DNA from: Sulfurovum sp. UBA12169
Lineage (GTDB): Bacteria > Campylobacterota > Campylobacteria > Campylobacterales > Sulfurovaceae
Assembly (NCBI GenBank): GCA_002742845.1
Contig: DLUH01000001.1
Coordinates: 62,001-126,000, forward strand
Direction: 5' to 3'
Length of the DNA stretch: 64,000 nt
Below the pieces are notes generated by a model that was given only the letters and a program-made list of their open reading frames with translations, ran no database searches and had not been told where the DNA came from. A program made the translations under genes and the position numbers. This document shows, piece after piece, positions 23,230 through 31,801 of this stretch (positions are counted from its first letter, which is position 1; each line of letters starts with the position of its first letter).

Positions 23230-24378
23230 TTATCTAATCGTTGGTTCGTCTTTCGAAGTCATAATGATTTTCGAGTCCGCATTATAACGGCTGTAATCTT
23301 TAAAAGCAATTAAATTTTGCAAAATCCCAAAAATTATCGCAAAAATAATAAAAGAAGTTCCGCCATGACTAAACATTGGAAGCGGAAGGCCCACGACAGG
23401 AGCCAATCCGATGACCATATAGATATTGACTCCCATATAGACAAAGATCAAAAAAGCAATGCCTGCAGCGAATGTCTTAATGAGATAATCCTGCGCGTGT
23501 TTGGCTGAAATATAGAGAAGATTAAAGACGAGCAGGATATACAAGGCAATCACTGTTGTCATGCCTTTGAAGCCCAGTCTTTCCCCAAGATAGGCAAAAA
23601 TAAAGTCTGTAGAGGAGACCGGAAGAAATTTGAGCTGGGTTTGGGTTGCTTCTTCTTTTTCTTTTCCTTCAAGTCCGCCTGAACCGATCGCAATGAGCGC
23701 CTGTCTAACCTGGTAGCTTGGTTTGTTAAGTGCGTCATGGATACGTATTTTTTGGTAAGGTTTGAGGCCGTATTGATAGATAAACGGTGCACCGATACCG
23801 CCTATAACTGCAAGAGTGATCCATATTTTCCAGTTGATGCCTACAATAAAAAGTACGCCATATCCGGCAATAAGAAGCACCAAGGCTGTACCGAGGTCCG
23901 GCTCTTTTGCGATAAGAAGAAAAGGAATGATAATAACAATAGAGAGTTTTATAAATTGCAAAATCCCATATCCTTTGGCAGAAGGAGGTTTGCGGCTGAT
24001 AAGATAGGCAAGCATCATGATGACACTGACTTTCATAAACTCAGAGGGTTGAATGGTTAATCCAATGCCCGGAATTTCAATCCACCTTGTGGCGCCAAGA
24101 ATGCTTTTTCCTATGAATTCAACTGCCAAGAGCAAGCCTAGATTGCCTAGGTAAAAAAGAGGAACAAACCACCAAAAGATAAGCCTCCACGGAATAAATG
24201 CGGCAATAAAAAAAGCAATAGATGCAAGAAAATAGTACACCATCTGCTTATTAAAAAGATAAGGGTTCATCTCATGTATAAGATACGAAGAGATAACAAA
24301 AAGAGGAACAAGCTGGATCATAAGAAGATAATTAAAATGTTTGAAGATGCGTCTATCAAAATCAAACCAATGTTCCAT
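23230..24378 (-). CDS. rodA: RodA, SEDS peptidoglycan glycosyltransferase
   Basis: A 382-residue polytopic membrane protein (about ten helices) that polymerises lipid II for lateral wall growth with PBP2. SEDS signatures seen are IQPSEFMKVSVIMMLAYLIS (about 125-144), LIAKEPDLGTALVLL, the DFIFAYLGERLGF motif (about 265-277) and a C-terminal GLPLPMFSHGGTSF (about 335-348). The start MEHWFDFD (24378) was chosen over an upstream in-frame ATG at 24417 because an AAGAGAG site precedes it and SEDS proteins start there. Its stop codon abuts the tRNA gene. It is divergent from pgeF. Confidence 0.95.
   Translation of the reverse strand: MEHWFDFDRRIFKHFNYLLMIQLVPLFVISSYLIHEMNPYLFNKQMVYYFLASIAFFIAAFIPWRLIFWWFVPLFYLGNLGLLLAVEFIGKSILGATRWIEIPGIGLTIQPSEFMKVSVIMMLAYLISRKPPSAKGYGILQFIKLSIVIIIPFLLIAKEPDLGTALVLLIAGYGVLFIVGINWKIWITLAVIGGIGAPFIYQYGLKPYQKIRIHDALNKPSYQVRQALIAIGSGGLEGKEKEEATQTQLKFLPVSSTDFIFAYLGERLGFKGMTTVIALYILLVFNLLYISAKHAQDYLIKTFAAGIAFLIFVYMGVNIYMVIGLAPVVGLPLPMFSHGGTSFIIFAIIFGILQNLIAFKDYSRYNADSKIIMTSKDEPTIR
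23281..23309 (-). promoter_or_regulatory. Promoter of the CAU tRNA, inside the rodA 3' end
   Basis: On the minus strand TTGCTT (23309-23304), a 17-bp spacer and a perfect TATAAT (23286-23281) lie inside rodA coding sequence. The predicted start is about 45 nt upstream of the tRNA 5' end. This would let the tRNA be transcribed independently of rodA. Confidence 0.55.
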
Positions 24379-24428
24379 TTGTACTCTCTTTTTTTGGATA
24401 TTATATCGAAAATGCATTAAGGCAGAAA

Positions 24429-25199
24429 ATGGCGGAATTTTATCGTTTTAAGGGATTGCAAAAGTATGAACAGTGTGTGCATGCCGTGACAACCAAAAAT
24501 CCCAAGGCACCGCATGAGGGCAGTTTGGCACTTCATACAGGAGAAGCATGTAGCCAGATCATACAAAACCGTAAGCAGATAGCTTCGTTGCTGGAATTGG
24601 ACACCAAATATCATTTTATCGCAGCCAGCCAAACACATAGCTCCCATATCGAAGTGATAACCAAAAGAAAAAATAGAGGTTGGGAAACTATGAATGATGC
24701 GGTTTTGGATTGCGATGCTCTGATAACGGATACAAAGGGTCTAATCTTGACGGTATTGACCGCTGATTGTGTGCCTGTACTTTTATATGATACCCGACGG
24801 GAAGTTGTTGCTGCGATTCATGCAGGCTGGAGAGGAACTCAGGCAAATATTGTCTTGAAGACAGTAGAGAAGATGAAAGAGGTATTTGATTCAAATCCCA
24901 AAGATATGGTTGCAGGAATCGCTCCATCGATTGGACGATGCTGCTATGAGGTGGAAGAAGATGTGGCGCAGTTTTTTTTAAAACAAACCGAAGTGTTTGA
25001 TCGGATAAATAAAAAATACAGATTGGATTTGCCTTTAGCAAATAAAATTCAACTTCTCAATGCAGGTTTGCTTGAAGAGAATATAGAAATGAGCGGTATC
25101 TGTACCGCATGTGAGGCAAAGAGGTTTTTTTCTTATCGAAAAGAGCAGGGGTGCAGCGGAAGGTTTATGAGCATGATAGGATTGAGGCAAAACATATAG
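24429..25199 (+). CDS. pgeF: Peptidoglycan editing factor / purine nucleoside phosphorylase (YfiH, DUF152)
   Basis: A 256-residue member of the multicopper-polyphenol-oxidase/laccase-fold family, now known as purine nucleoside phosphorylase/adenosine deaminase (YfiH/PgeF). The metal-site motifs are present: SQTHSSHIEVI (His), LTVLTADCVPVLL (Asp-Cys), AAIHAGWRGT (His-x-Gly-Trp-Arg) and SIGRCCYEV. No signal peptide. It is divergent from rodA across about 50 bp. After it, 25,200-25,389 is noncoding and contains only A/T-rich promoter-like sequence for ald. Confidence 0.93.
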   Translation: MAEFYRFKGLQKYEQCVHAVTTKNPKAPHEGSLALHTGEACSQIIQNRKQIASLLELDTKYHFIAASQTHSSHIEVITKRKNRGWETMNDAVLDCDALITDTKGLILTVLTADCVPVLLYDTRREVVAAIHAGWRGTQANIVLKTVEKMKEVFDSNPKDMVAGIAPSIGRCCYEVEEDVAQFFLKQTEVFDRINKKYRLDLPLANKIQLLNAGLLEENIEMSGICTACEAKRFFSYRKEQGCSGRFMSMIGLRQNI

Positions 25200-25389
25200 G
25201 CCGGCAAGCCATGCTTTGGCAGCAAATAAAAGAGAAGCAGGGCGTCAGGGAGAAAAAATGTTGCATAATGTACAATAAAAATAACATAAAATTGGACAGC
25301 TTTAAAAAAAAGAATGTTCGGCTTTAAAATGGCAGCTGAAAGTTTTTAAATACGTTTTTCTGTTGAGTGCAGAGAGCAAGGGAGGGGAT

Positions 25390-26547
25390 ATGAAAATTGG
25401 TATTCCAAAAGAAATAAAGAGCAGGGAGTATCGGGTGGGAATCATTCCCGCGGGGGTTGATTTGCTTGTTCAAAACGGGCACGAGGTGTACATAGAAAAA
25501 AATGCCGGAGAAAAAAGCGGATTTTCTGATGATGAGTATAAGCAGGTCGGTGCTGTTATCTTTCAAAATCCAAAAGAGATATATGAAAATTGTGAAATGA
25601 TTCTAAAAGTCAAAGAGCCTCAGCCTCAAGAATATGATCTTTTAAAAGCGGGGCAGATACTTTTTGCCTATCTTCATCTCGCTCCGCAAAAAGAGCTTAC
25701 CCAGATACTTCAAAAAAGAAAAGTGATAGCTATCGCATATGAAACGATACAGGAAGGAAACCGGACGCCTTTGCTTGAGCCCATGAGTCAAATTGCAGGC
25801 AAAATGGCGCCGATGGCGGGAGCCTATTTTCTTTCGGCCCATGCAAATGCAATGGGTGTGCTGATGGGGGGATGCAGCGGCGTGCCGCCATCAACAGTAT
25901 TGATTTTGGGGAGCGGTACAGTAGCCAAATATGCAGCCAAGATTGCAGCAGGGATGGGTGCAAATGTGGTGGTAATGGGAAGAAATCCAAAAAGCATGGC
26001 TGAACTTGAATCGGCAATGCCGGCAAATGTTTCAACTGTTTATAGCAACCGCTATAATATGGAAAAAATTTTACCTACAGCAGATATTGTGATAGGTGCG
26101 GTTTATAATACCGGTGAAAAAACACCCCACTTGATCACAAAAAAAATGCTCCCTTTGTGTAAAAAAGGTGCTGTTTTTGTCGATGTTGCTATCGATCAAG
26201 GCGGATGTATGGAGACTTCCAGACCGACAACGCATGATGATCCTATTTTTGAAGTGGGGGGTGTGGTGCATTATTGCGTTGCCAATATGCCCGGAGACTA
26301 TCCTGTGACTGCAACATGCGCATTGGCAAATGCAACGATACCTTATGTAAAAAAGATTGCGGATTTGGGATGGCGCAGTGCCGGTTTGCAAGATGATGCC
26401 GTATATGGCGGTGTGAATGTTGCAGGCGGCTTTGTAACACAAAAATCTGTGGCCAAGGTGCATAAAATAGCATATCATGAGTTAAAAGATGTCATTGATA
26501 TGTGTCCAAAATTCGGAGATACTTATGATAAAACCGCTTCATGTTAA
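25390..26547 (+). CDS. ald: Alanine dehydrogenase
   Basis: A 385-residue NAD-dependent enzyme that interconverts L-alanine and pyruvate plus ammonium, probably cytosolic. The family N-terminus (MKIGIPKEIKSREYRVGI) is followed by the pyruvate-binding region and the catalytic His in ILFAYLHLAPQKEL (about residue 95). The Rossmann motif is VLILGSGTVAKYAAKIAAG (about 169-187). The C-terminal NGGIA-type box is substituted by GGVNVAGGFVTQ. ATG 25390 has AAGGGAGG 5 nt upstream; an in-frame ATG at 25363 is unlikely. Its last 23 nt overlap the next gene. Confidence 0.93.
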   Translation: MKIGIPKEIKSREYRVGIIPAGVDLLVQNGHEVYIEKNAGEKSGFSDDEYKQVGAVIFQNPKEIYENCEMILKVKEPQPQEYDLLKAGQILFAYLHLAPQKELTQILQKRKVIAIAYETIQEGNRTPLLEPMSQIAGKMAPMAGAYFLSAHANAMGVLMGGCSGVPPSTVLILGSGTVAKYAAKIAAGMGANVVVMGRNPKSMAELESAMPANVSTVYSNRYNMEKILPTADIVIGAVYNTGEKTPHLITKKMLPLCKKGAVFVDVAIDQGGCMETSRPTTHDDPIFEVGGVVHYCVANMPGDYPVTATCALANATIPYVKKIADLGWRSAGLQDDAVYGGVNVAGGFVTQKSVAKVHKIAYHELKDVIDMCPKFGDTYDKTASC

Positions 26548-28948
26548 TCAGCTTTATAATCATTGTGATGTAGAAAAATTCGATTTTAATACCACTGAAG
26601 ATTTAAAGGATCTTGACACAATTATAGGGCAAGCCAGAGCGCTTAAAGCAATAAGTTTTGGCGTGGGAATCAAGCAAAAAGGTTACAATCTTTATGTAAT
26701 GGGCGAACTTGGCAGCGGCAAGCATAGTATTGTTGAACAGTTTATTAAAAGCAAAGGAAAAGAAAAAGATCAGGAGAAGCCGGCAGATTGGTGTTATGTT
26801 AACAATTTTGAAGATCCGCGAAAACCGATTTCATTGAAGCTTGCATCTTCCATGGGCGTTCAACTTAAAAAAGACATGGAAGAACTGATAGCGGATTTAC
26901 AGGGAATTATCCCCTCAGTATTTGAGAGCGAAGAATATAGAGAAAAAAAACAGTCTATCGTTGACAAACTTAATGAGATAAAGAAAGAATCTTTTCAAAA
27001 AATAAAAGAAAGAGCAAAAGAAGAATATATAGCAATTAACTATACAGCAACAGGCTATACGGTTTCTCCTATGAGCAAAGAGAATAAAATTCTTGAAGCG
27101 CAAGAATTTGTGGCTCTTAGCGATAAAGAGAAGGAGAAAATTCAAGAGAAAATCAAAAAGTTTAAAACTCAGATAGAGCATACCGCACAAGATATGGCTA
27201 TCCAAAGCAAGGTGCAACTAAAAGAGATTAGAGAACTCGAACAAAATATGACAAAAAAAGCAGTGGATAACAGTATTGATGAGCTCAAAAAAAGATATGA
27301 AGCCTACCCAAATGTTGTTATGTATCTTCAGAGCGTTAAAGAAGATATTATAAAAAACGCCCAGGATTTTTTACTCTCTGCACAAAATGCGCTTTCAGCG
27401 ATAGGAGTAGGATCAGCAAGTGACAGCACTATATTCAGCAGATACCGTGTGAATGTTCTAGTGACGCATAAAGACAAAGAAAGTGTACCGATTGCTTATG
27501 AGAACAATCCGACTTATGCAAATTTGTTTGGTGAGATAGAGCATGTTGCGCAGATGGGTATGCTTTTGACTGATTTTAATTTGATTAAACCCGGCGCACT
27601 GCACAGAGCCAACGGGGGATATTTGATTCTTGATGCCTCAAAAGTATTGTTGCAGCCTTTTGTCTGGGACGGTTTAAAGCGAATGCTGCAGGCCGGAGCC
27701 ATTCGCATAGAATCATTAGCGCACTCATTGAGTTTGATCAGTACGTTGACGCTCGAACCCCAAACTATTGAGCTGGATGTTAAGATTATTCTTATCGGCA
27801 ACAGAATGCTTTACTATTTGCTCTATAATTATGATCCGGAATTTAAAGAACTTTTTAAGGTTAATGCAGATTTTGAAGACCGAATTGAGCGAAATGAGCA
27901 AAATAGTTTTTTGTATGCGCAAATGATTGGGATGATGGTTAAAAAAAATCAACTTTTGCCTCTTGATAAAAAAGCCGTCGGAAGGGTCATTGAATATGGT
28001 TCGCGTATAGCCGAAGACAGCCAGAAGCTTTCAACACATTTAAAAAGTTTGGGCGATTTGCTTCAGGAAGCCGATTTTATTGCCGCACAGAAAAAAATCA
28101 AACAGATAACTAAAAATGAAATAGATGAGGCTATTGCGCAGAAGACTGAAAGATCAGACAGGATTAAGGATTATATTTACGAAGAGATCCAAAGAGAAAC
28201 CATTTTGATTCAAACCAAAGGCAAGATGGTAGGGCAAATAAATGGAGTTTCGGTTGTAAATCTGGGCAATTATGCCTTTGGCCATCCTGTTAAAATTACT
28301 GCTTTAACAAGATTGGGAAAAGATGGCATAGTCAATATAGAACGAGAAGTAAAACTGAGCGGTCCCATGCATGATAAGGGAATAATGATACTTTCAGCCT
28401 TTTTGGCTACACGATATGCAAAAGATTTTCCGCTGAGTGTTACTGCAACCTTGGTATTTGAGCAGTCATACGGCAGGATCGAAGGCGACAGCGCTTCCTG
28501 CGCAGAATTGTTTGCTTTGCTTTCGTCACTGAGTGAAATAGCCTTGGATCAATCTATAGCCGTGACGGGCTCCGTAAATCAAAATGGCCAGGTTCAAGCA
28601 GTAGGCGGCATTAATGAGAAAATAGAAGGTTTTTTTGATGTGTGCAGACTTTTGGGCGGGACCCAAAAAAATGGTATTATCATCCCTGCGTCAAATGTAA
28701 AACATTTAATGCTTAAAGAAGAAGTGCTTCTTGCAGCAAGGAATAATACCTTTGAAATTTATGCCATTGAGAACGTTGATGAGGGGATGGAAATACTTAC
28801 AGGAATGGCAAGCGGAAAAAGAGATGGCAAAGGTAATTTTCCTAAAAAAAGTATCGGTTATCAGATAGAGGATAAGCTGAGGTTCTTTGCAGATAAAAGC
28901 AGGCAAAAAAAGTACAAAAAAGAGGGGGGACAGGAAGAGAAGCCTTAA
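26525..28948 (+). CDS. Lon-family AAA+ ATP-dependent protease (AAA_32 / LonB-like)
   Basis: An 807-residue bacterial Lon relative, without the N-terminal substrate domain of Lon, built from an AAA_32 ATPase with a coiled-coil insertion (about 120-270) and a C-terminal S16 protease domain. The Walker A-like loop is GELGSGKHS (60-68). The protease catalytic dyad is present: Ser in RIEGDSASCAELFA (about 660) and Lys in AVGGINEKIEGFF (about 702). It starts inside ald with a GGAG site, so it is translationally coupled to it. Its stop shares a TTAA with the convergent neighbour. Confidence 0.9.
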   Translation: MIKPLHVNQLYNHCDVEKFDFNTTEDLKDLDTIIGQARALKAISFGVGIKQKGYNLYVMGELGSGKHSIVEQFIKSKGKEKDQEKPADWCYVNNFEDPRKPISLKLASSMGVQLKKDMEELIADLQGIIPSVFESEEYREKKQSIVDKLNEIKKESFQKIKERAKEEYIAINYTATGYTVSPMSKENKILEAQEFVALSDKEKEKIQEKIKKFKTQIEHTAQDMAIQSKVQLKEIRELEQNMTKKAVDNSIDELKKRYEAYPNVVMYLQSVKEDIIKNAQDFLLSAQNALSAIGVGSASDSTIFSRYRVNVLVTHKDKESVPIAYENNPTYANLFGEIEHVAQMGMLLTDFNLIKPGALHRANGGYLILDASKVLLQPFVWDGLKRMLQAGAIRIESLAHSLSLISTLTLEPQTIELDVKIILIGNRMLYYLLYNYDPEFKELFKVNADFEDRIERNEQNSFLYAQMIGMMVKKNQLLPLDKKAVGRVIEYGSRIAEDSQKLSTHLKSLGDLLQEADFIAAQKKIKQITKNEIDEAIAQKTERSDRIKDYIYEEIQRETILIQTKGKMVGQINGVSVVNLGNYAFGHPVKITALTRLGKDGIVNIEREVKLSGPMHDKGIMILSAFLATRYAKDFPLSVTATLVFEQSYGRIEGDSASCAELFALLSSLSEIALDQSIAVTGSVNQNGQVQAVGGINEKIEGFFDVCRLLGGTQKNGIIIPASNVKHLMLKEEVLLAARNNTFEIYAIENVDEGMEILTGMASGKRDGKGNFPKKSIGYQIEDKLRFFADKSRQKKYKKEGGQEEKP

Positions 28949-30165
28949 GCTTTCACTTCTCTGCTTTCATCCGCTTCAAGCTCGATGAGTTGCCAAGGAA
29001 GTCCTTGTTTGTTCATTTCTTCCATAAAAGGATCCGGATCGAGCTGTTCCATATTGAAGACACCTTTGCCTTGCCATTTGCCTTCAAGCATCAGTTTGGC
29101 ACCTATCATTGCAGGTACGCCCGTCGTATAGCTTACCCCCTGACTCAACACTTCGGCATAGCATGCTTCGTGGTCTTTGACTTGGTAGATATAGACGGTC
29201 CGCGGTTTGCCGTCTTTGATTCCTTTGGCAAAGATACCGATATTTGTCTTTCCTTTAGTGCGGGGTCCAAGACTTGCGGGATCAGGAAGAAGTGTTTTGA
29301 GAAATTCGATCGGTACGATTTTCATGCCTTTGTGTTCTACTTCTTTGATACCCAGCATACCTACATTTTCAAGACATCGCATATGGGTAAGATAACTCTG
29401 CCCGAATGTCATAAAGAAACGGATACGCTTGAGTCCTTTGATGTGTTTAACCAGCGACTCCATCTCTTCGTGATAAAGCAGGTAGCTGTCCTTTGGTCCA
29501 ACTTCGGGATAATCCCATACCTGCATGATTTCCATCGGTTCAGTTTCTATCCATGTTCCGTTTTCCCAATATCTTCCTTTGGCGCTGACTTCACGAAGGT
29601 TGATTTCGGGATTGAAGTTTGTTGCAAACGGATAGCCGTGATCGCCTGCGTTGCAATCAAGAATATCTATTGTGTGGATCTCGTCAAAATAGTGTTTTTG
29701 CGCATAGGCACAAAAAACATTAGTAGCCCCCGGATCAAAACCGCTTCCAAGCAGACCCATGATCCCGGCTTCCTTGAAGGCTTCATTTCTTGCCCACTGT
29801 TCTTTGTATTCAAATTTTGCAGTATCGGGGTGCTCATAGTTTGCGGTATCCAGATAGTCAACTCGACAGATTTTGCATGCATCCATGATGGTCAGATCTT
29901 GATAAGGAAGCGCCACATTGATGACGATATCTGCCTTTGTATTATTGATGAGGTCAATGAGTTCGGGAACAGAGTCTGCGTCTACCTGCGCTGTAGCGAT
30001 GGTTATGCTCAGACGCTCTTGGATGTTTTTGGCAATCTCATCGCATTTGCTGAGAGTTCTGCTTGCAAGAGTAATATTTCCGAAAGTGTCCACATTCATT
30101 GCGCATTTGAATGCAACCACATTTCCGACACCGCCTGCACCGATGATGAGGGTATTTTTTGACAT
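28945..30165 (-). CDS. Carboxynorspermidine dehydrogenase-like (saccharopine dehydrogenase family)
   Basis: A 406-residue NAD(P)-dependent enzyme with an N-terminal Rossmann motif (NTLIIGAGGVGNVVAFKCAM, residues 4-23) and a saccharopine-dehydrogenase C domain. In Campylobacterota this subfamily (Lys1-like) condenses aspartate semialdehyde with putrescine or diaminopropane to carboxyspermidine or carboxynorspermidine, the alternative route to spermidine. That fits with biosynthetic speA in this window. The partner decarboxylase (nspC) is not here. True lysine-pathway saccharopine dehydrogenase is a less likely alternative. Its stop overlaps the convergent Lon-like gene by 4 nt. Confidence 0.85.
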   Translation of the reverse strand: MSKNTLIIGAGGVGNVVAFKCAMNVDTFGNITLASRTLSKCDEIAKNIQERLSITIATAQVDADSVPELIDLINNTKADIVINVALPYQDLTIMDACKICRVDYLDTANYEHPDTAKFEYKEQWARNEAFKEAGIMGLLGSGFDPGATNVFCAYAQKHYFDEIHTIDILDCNAGDHGYPFATNFNPEINLREVSAKGRYWENGTWIETEPMEIMQVWDYPEVGPKDSYLLYHEEMESLVKHIKGLKRIRFFMTFGQSYLTHMRCLENVGMLGIKEVEHKGMKIVPIEFLKTLLPDPASLGPRTKGKTNIGIFAKGIKDGKPRTVYIYQVKDHEACYAEVLSQGVSYTTGVPAMIGAKLMLEGKWQGKGVFNMEQLDPDPFMEEMNKQGLPWQLIELEADESREVKA

Positions 30166-30232
30166 AGAGATCCTTTAGTATATTTTTTTGACTTTTGTCT
30201 TAAAAACAGAATAAAATTTAAGTTCAATTTTA

Positions 30233-31147
30233 TCATAAATAGTAGAAATTTATAACATAGCTTAACACAAAAAGTAAAGGAATAAAGAGTAAAGTGCTTA
30301 AAAGTATAAGCGAAGTGACCTCTTTGGGACGACAGTCATAAAGGGAGGCCAGATTGATATTGGCGATGGCTATAGGCACCATCATCTCCATAAAGATTAT
30401 GCCCTGCACAAAAGGCGAAAGAGAGGTAAAGCTCAAAAGGAGTGCTGCAGCAGAAGGAATGATAATGAATTTTTGCGAAATCGTTCCAATAAAAAGTTTG
30501 GGACGAAGTTCCTGGAGACGAATGCCGTACAAAAATGTGCCCAGTAGAAAAAGTTGAAGTACGATACCCGCATAAGCGCCCATTTTAAAAAATTCCTGGA
30601 GAGATGAACTTAGGGGTATGTCGTAAATATTGATGATAAAAGCTACCAATGAGGCCGGAATAATAGGAATTTTAACAATGTTCAAAAGTGACTTTTTGAT
30701 GCTAAAAGAACCTCTTGAGTAAACATAGACCCCTATGACATAGACGACAAAAACATTAGCAATATTGATGAGTGTTGTATAGATAACGCTTTGTTCGCCA
30801 AAAAGAGCTATCCCAAGAGGAATGCCGATATTTCCTGTGTTGCCGACAAATCCCGCAATAGAAAAAATGGCTCTCTCTTTGGCGTCAGCAAAAAGCATTT
30901 TGGCAATAAGCAAAGAGGGAATCAATAGTGCAAAAATGATCCCCAGATACATTAAGGGTACAAAAATATGTTCAGCGTGAAGCTTGGCAGTACTAAAGCC
31001 CCACACTGTTACGAATGGCTGGAGAAAATAGACAGAAAAGAGTGTAAGCGTCCTGGGATTCATCTCTTCTTTAAATATGCGTTTTGCAAGGTATCCAAGA
31101 AAAATAAAAACATACACAAAGATGAGCGAGAGTAGTGTGTCAATCAT
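30233..31147 (-). CDS. AEC family transporter (auxin efflux carrier-type permease)
   Basis: A 304-residue integral membrane protein with about ten helices and the conserved region SIAGFVGNTGNIGIPLGIAL (around residues 105-124) of the AEC family. Members export or take up organic acids such as malate; the substrate cannot be told. MIDTLLSL (31147) is the likely start, since the upstream in-frame ATG would add a non-hydrophobic 30-residue tail. No clear ribosome site is visible. It is divergent from the DedA gene. Confidence 0.88.
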   Translation of the reverse strand: MIDTLLSLIFVYVFIFLGYLAKRIFKEEMNPRTLTLFSVYFLQPFVTVWGFSTAKLHAEHIFVPLMYLGIIFALLIPSLLIAKMLFADAKERAIFSIAGFVGNTGNIGIPLGIALFGEQSVIYTTLINIANVFVVYVIGVYVYSRGSFSIKKSLLNIVKIPIIPASLVAFIINIYDIPLSSSLQEFFKMGAYAGIVLQLFLLGTFLYGIRLQELRPKLFIGTISQKFIIIPSAAALLLSFTSLSPFVQGIIFMEMMVPIAIANINLASLYDCRPKEVTSLILLSTLLFIPLLFVLSYVINFYYL

Positions 31148-31206
31148 GAGAGGAACTATAGCATATTTTGGGTATGATTCGTGTATTGTTTTAGAAGGAG
31201 AATGGT

Positions 31207-31767
31207 TTGGAAAGTACATTAACGTCACTAGAGACATGGGGCTATTTGGCTATCGCATTTTTCTCTTTCGGGGGATCTTTGGTGGTCGTTGCTGCCGCGG
31301 GCATTTTATCCTATTTGGGGAAAATGGATTTGGCAACAGCCTTGGCGGTCGCCGCCGTGTCCAATTTTATGGGAGATAATTTTCTTTTCTATCTTGGAAA
31401 ATACCAAAAAAAACAAGTACGCCCCTATTTTGCAAAACACAAACGCAAAATTGCTTTAGCAACGCTCATCATGCGCAAATACGGAATTTTGGCAATCTTT
31501 ATTCAAAAATTTATTTATGGCATTAAAACCCTTATACCCCTTTCGATGGCGCTGGCTAAATATGATTTTAAAAAGTTTGTCTTTTTTAATATATTCGCTT
31601 CGATTGTGTTTGTATCGGTGATTGGTGCGGGAAGTTATTATTCGGGTGAAATGTTTATGGCGTTTTTTGATAAGATCAAAGCAAACCCTTGGATGATGCC
31701 GGTGATCGTCTTTGGTATCATTGGAATCATATGGTACGCAATGGAAAGAATGACGAAAAAGAAGTAG
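31207..31767 (+). CDS. DedA family membrane protein
   Basis: A 186-residue SNARE-associated/DedA-type membrane protein with several helices. It carries the family motifs AVSNFMGDNFLFYLGKYQ (about 50-67) and IFIQKFIYGIKTLIPLSMAL (about 98-117). The latter corresponds to the F/Y-x-R-F-x-P-x-x-R-T-x-x-P membrane re-entrant loop, with R replaced by K/G here. DedA proteins flip undecaprenyl phosphate or other phospholipids. Start TTG 31207 behind GAAGGAG. Confidence 0.88.
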   Translation: MESTLTSLETWGYLAIAFFSFGGSLVVVAAAGILSYLGKMDLATALAVAAVSNFMGDNFLFYLGKYQKKQVRPYFAKHKRKIALATLIMRKYGILAIFIQKFIYGIKTLIPLSMALAKYDFKKFVFFNIFASIVFVSVIGAGSYYSGEMFMAFFDKIKANPWMMPVIVFGIIGIIWYAMERMTKKK

Positions 31768-31801
31768 CCGCGCTTCTTCCGGTATGTTTTCCGTTTATAC
31801 T

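Noticed and set aside
28990-30162. A 390-codon open frame on the plus strand, opposite the carboxynorspermidine dehydrogenase-like gene
   Set aside because: It mirrors the minus-strand gene almost exactly, has no known domain, and is Phe/Cys/His-rich as expected of antisense reading. The minus-strand protein is clearly coding.
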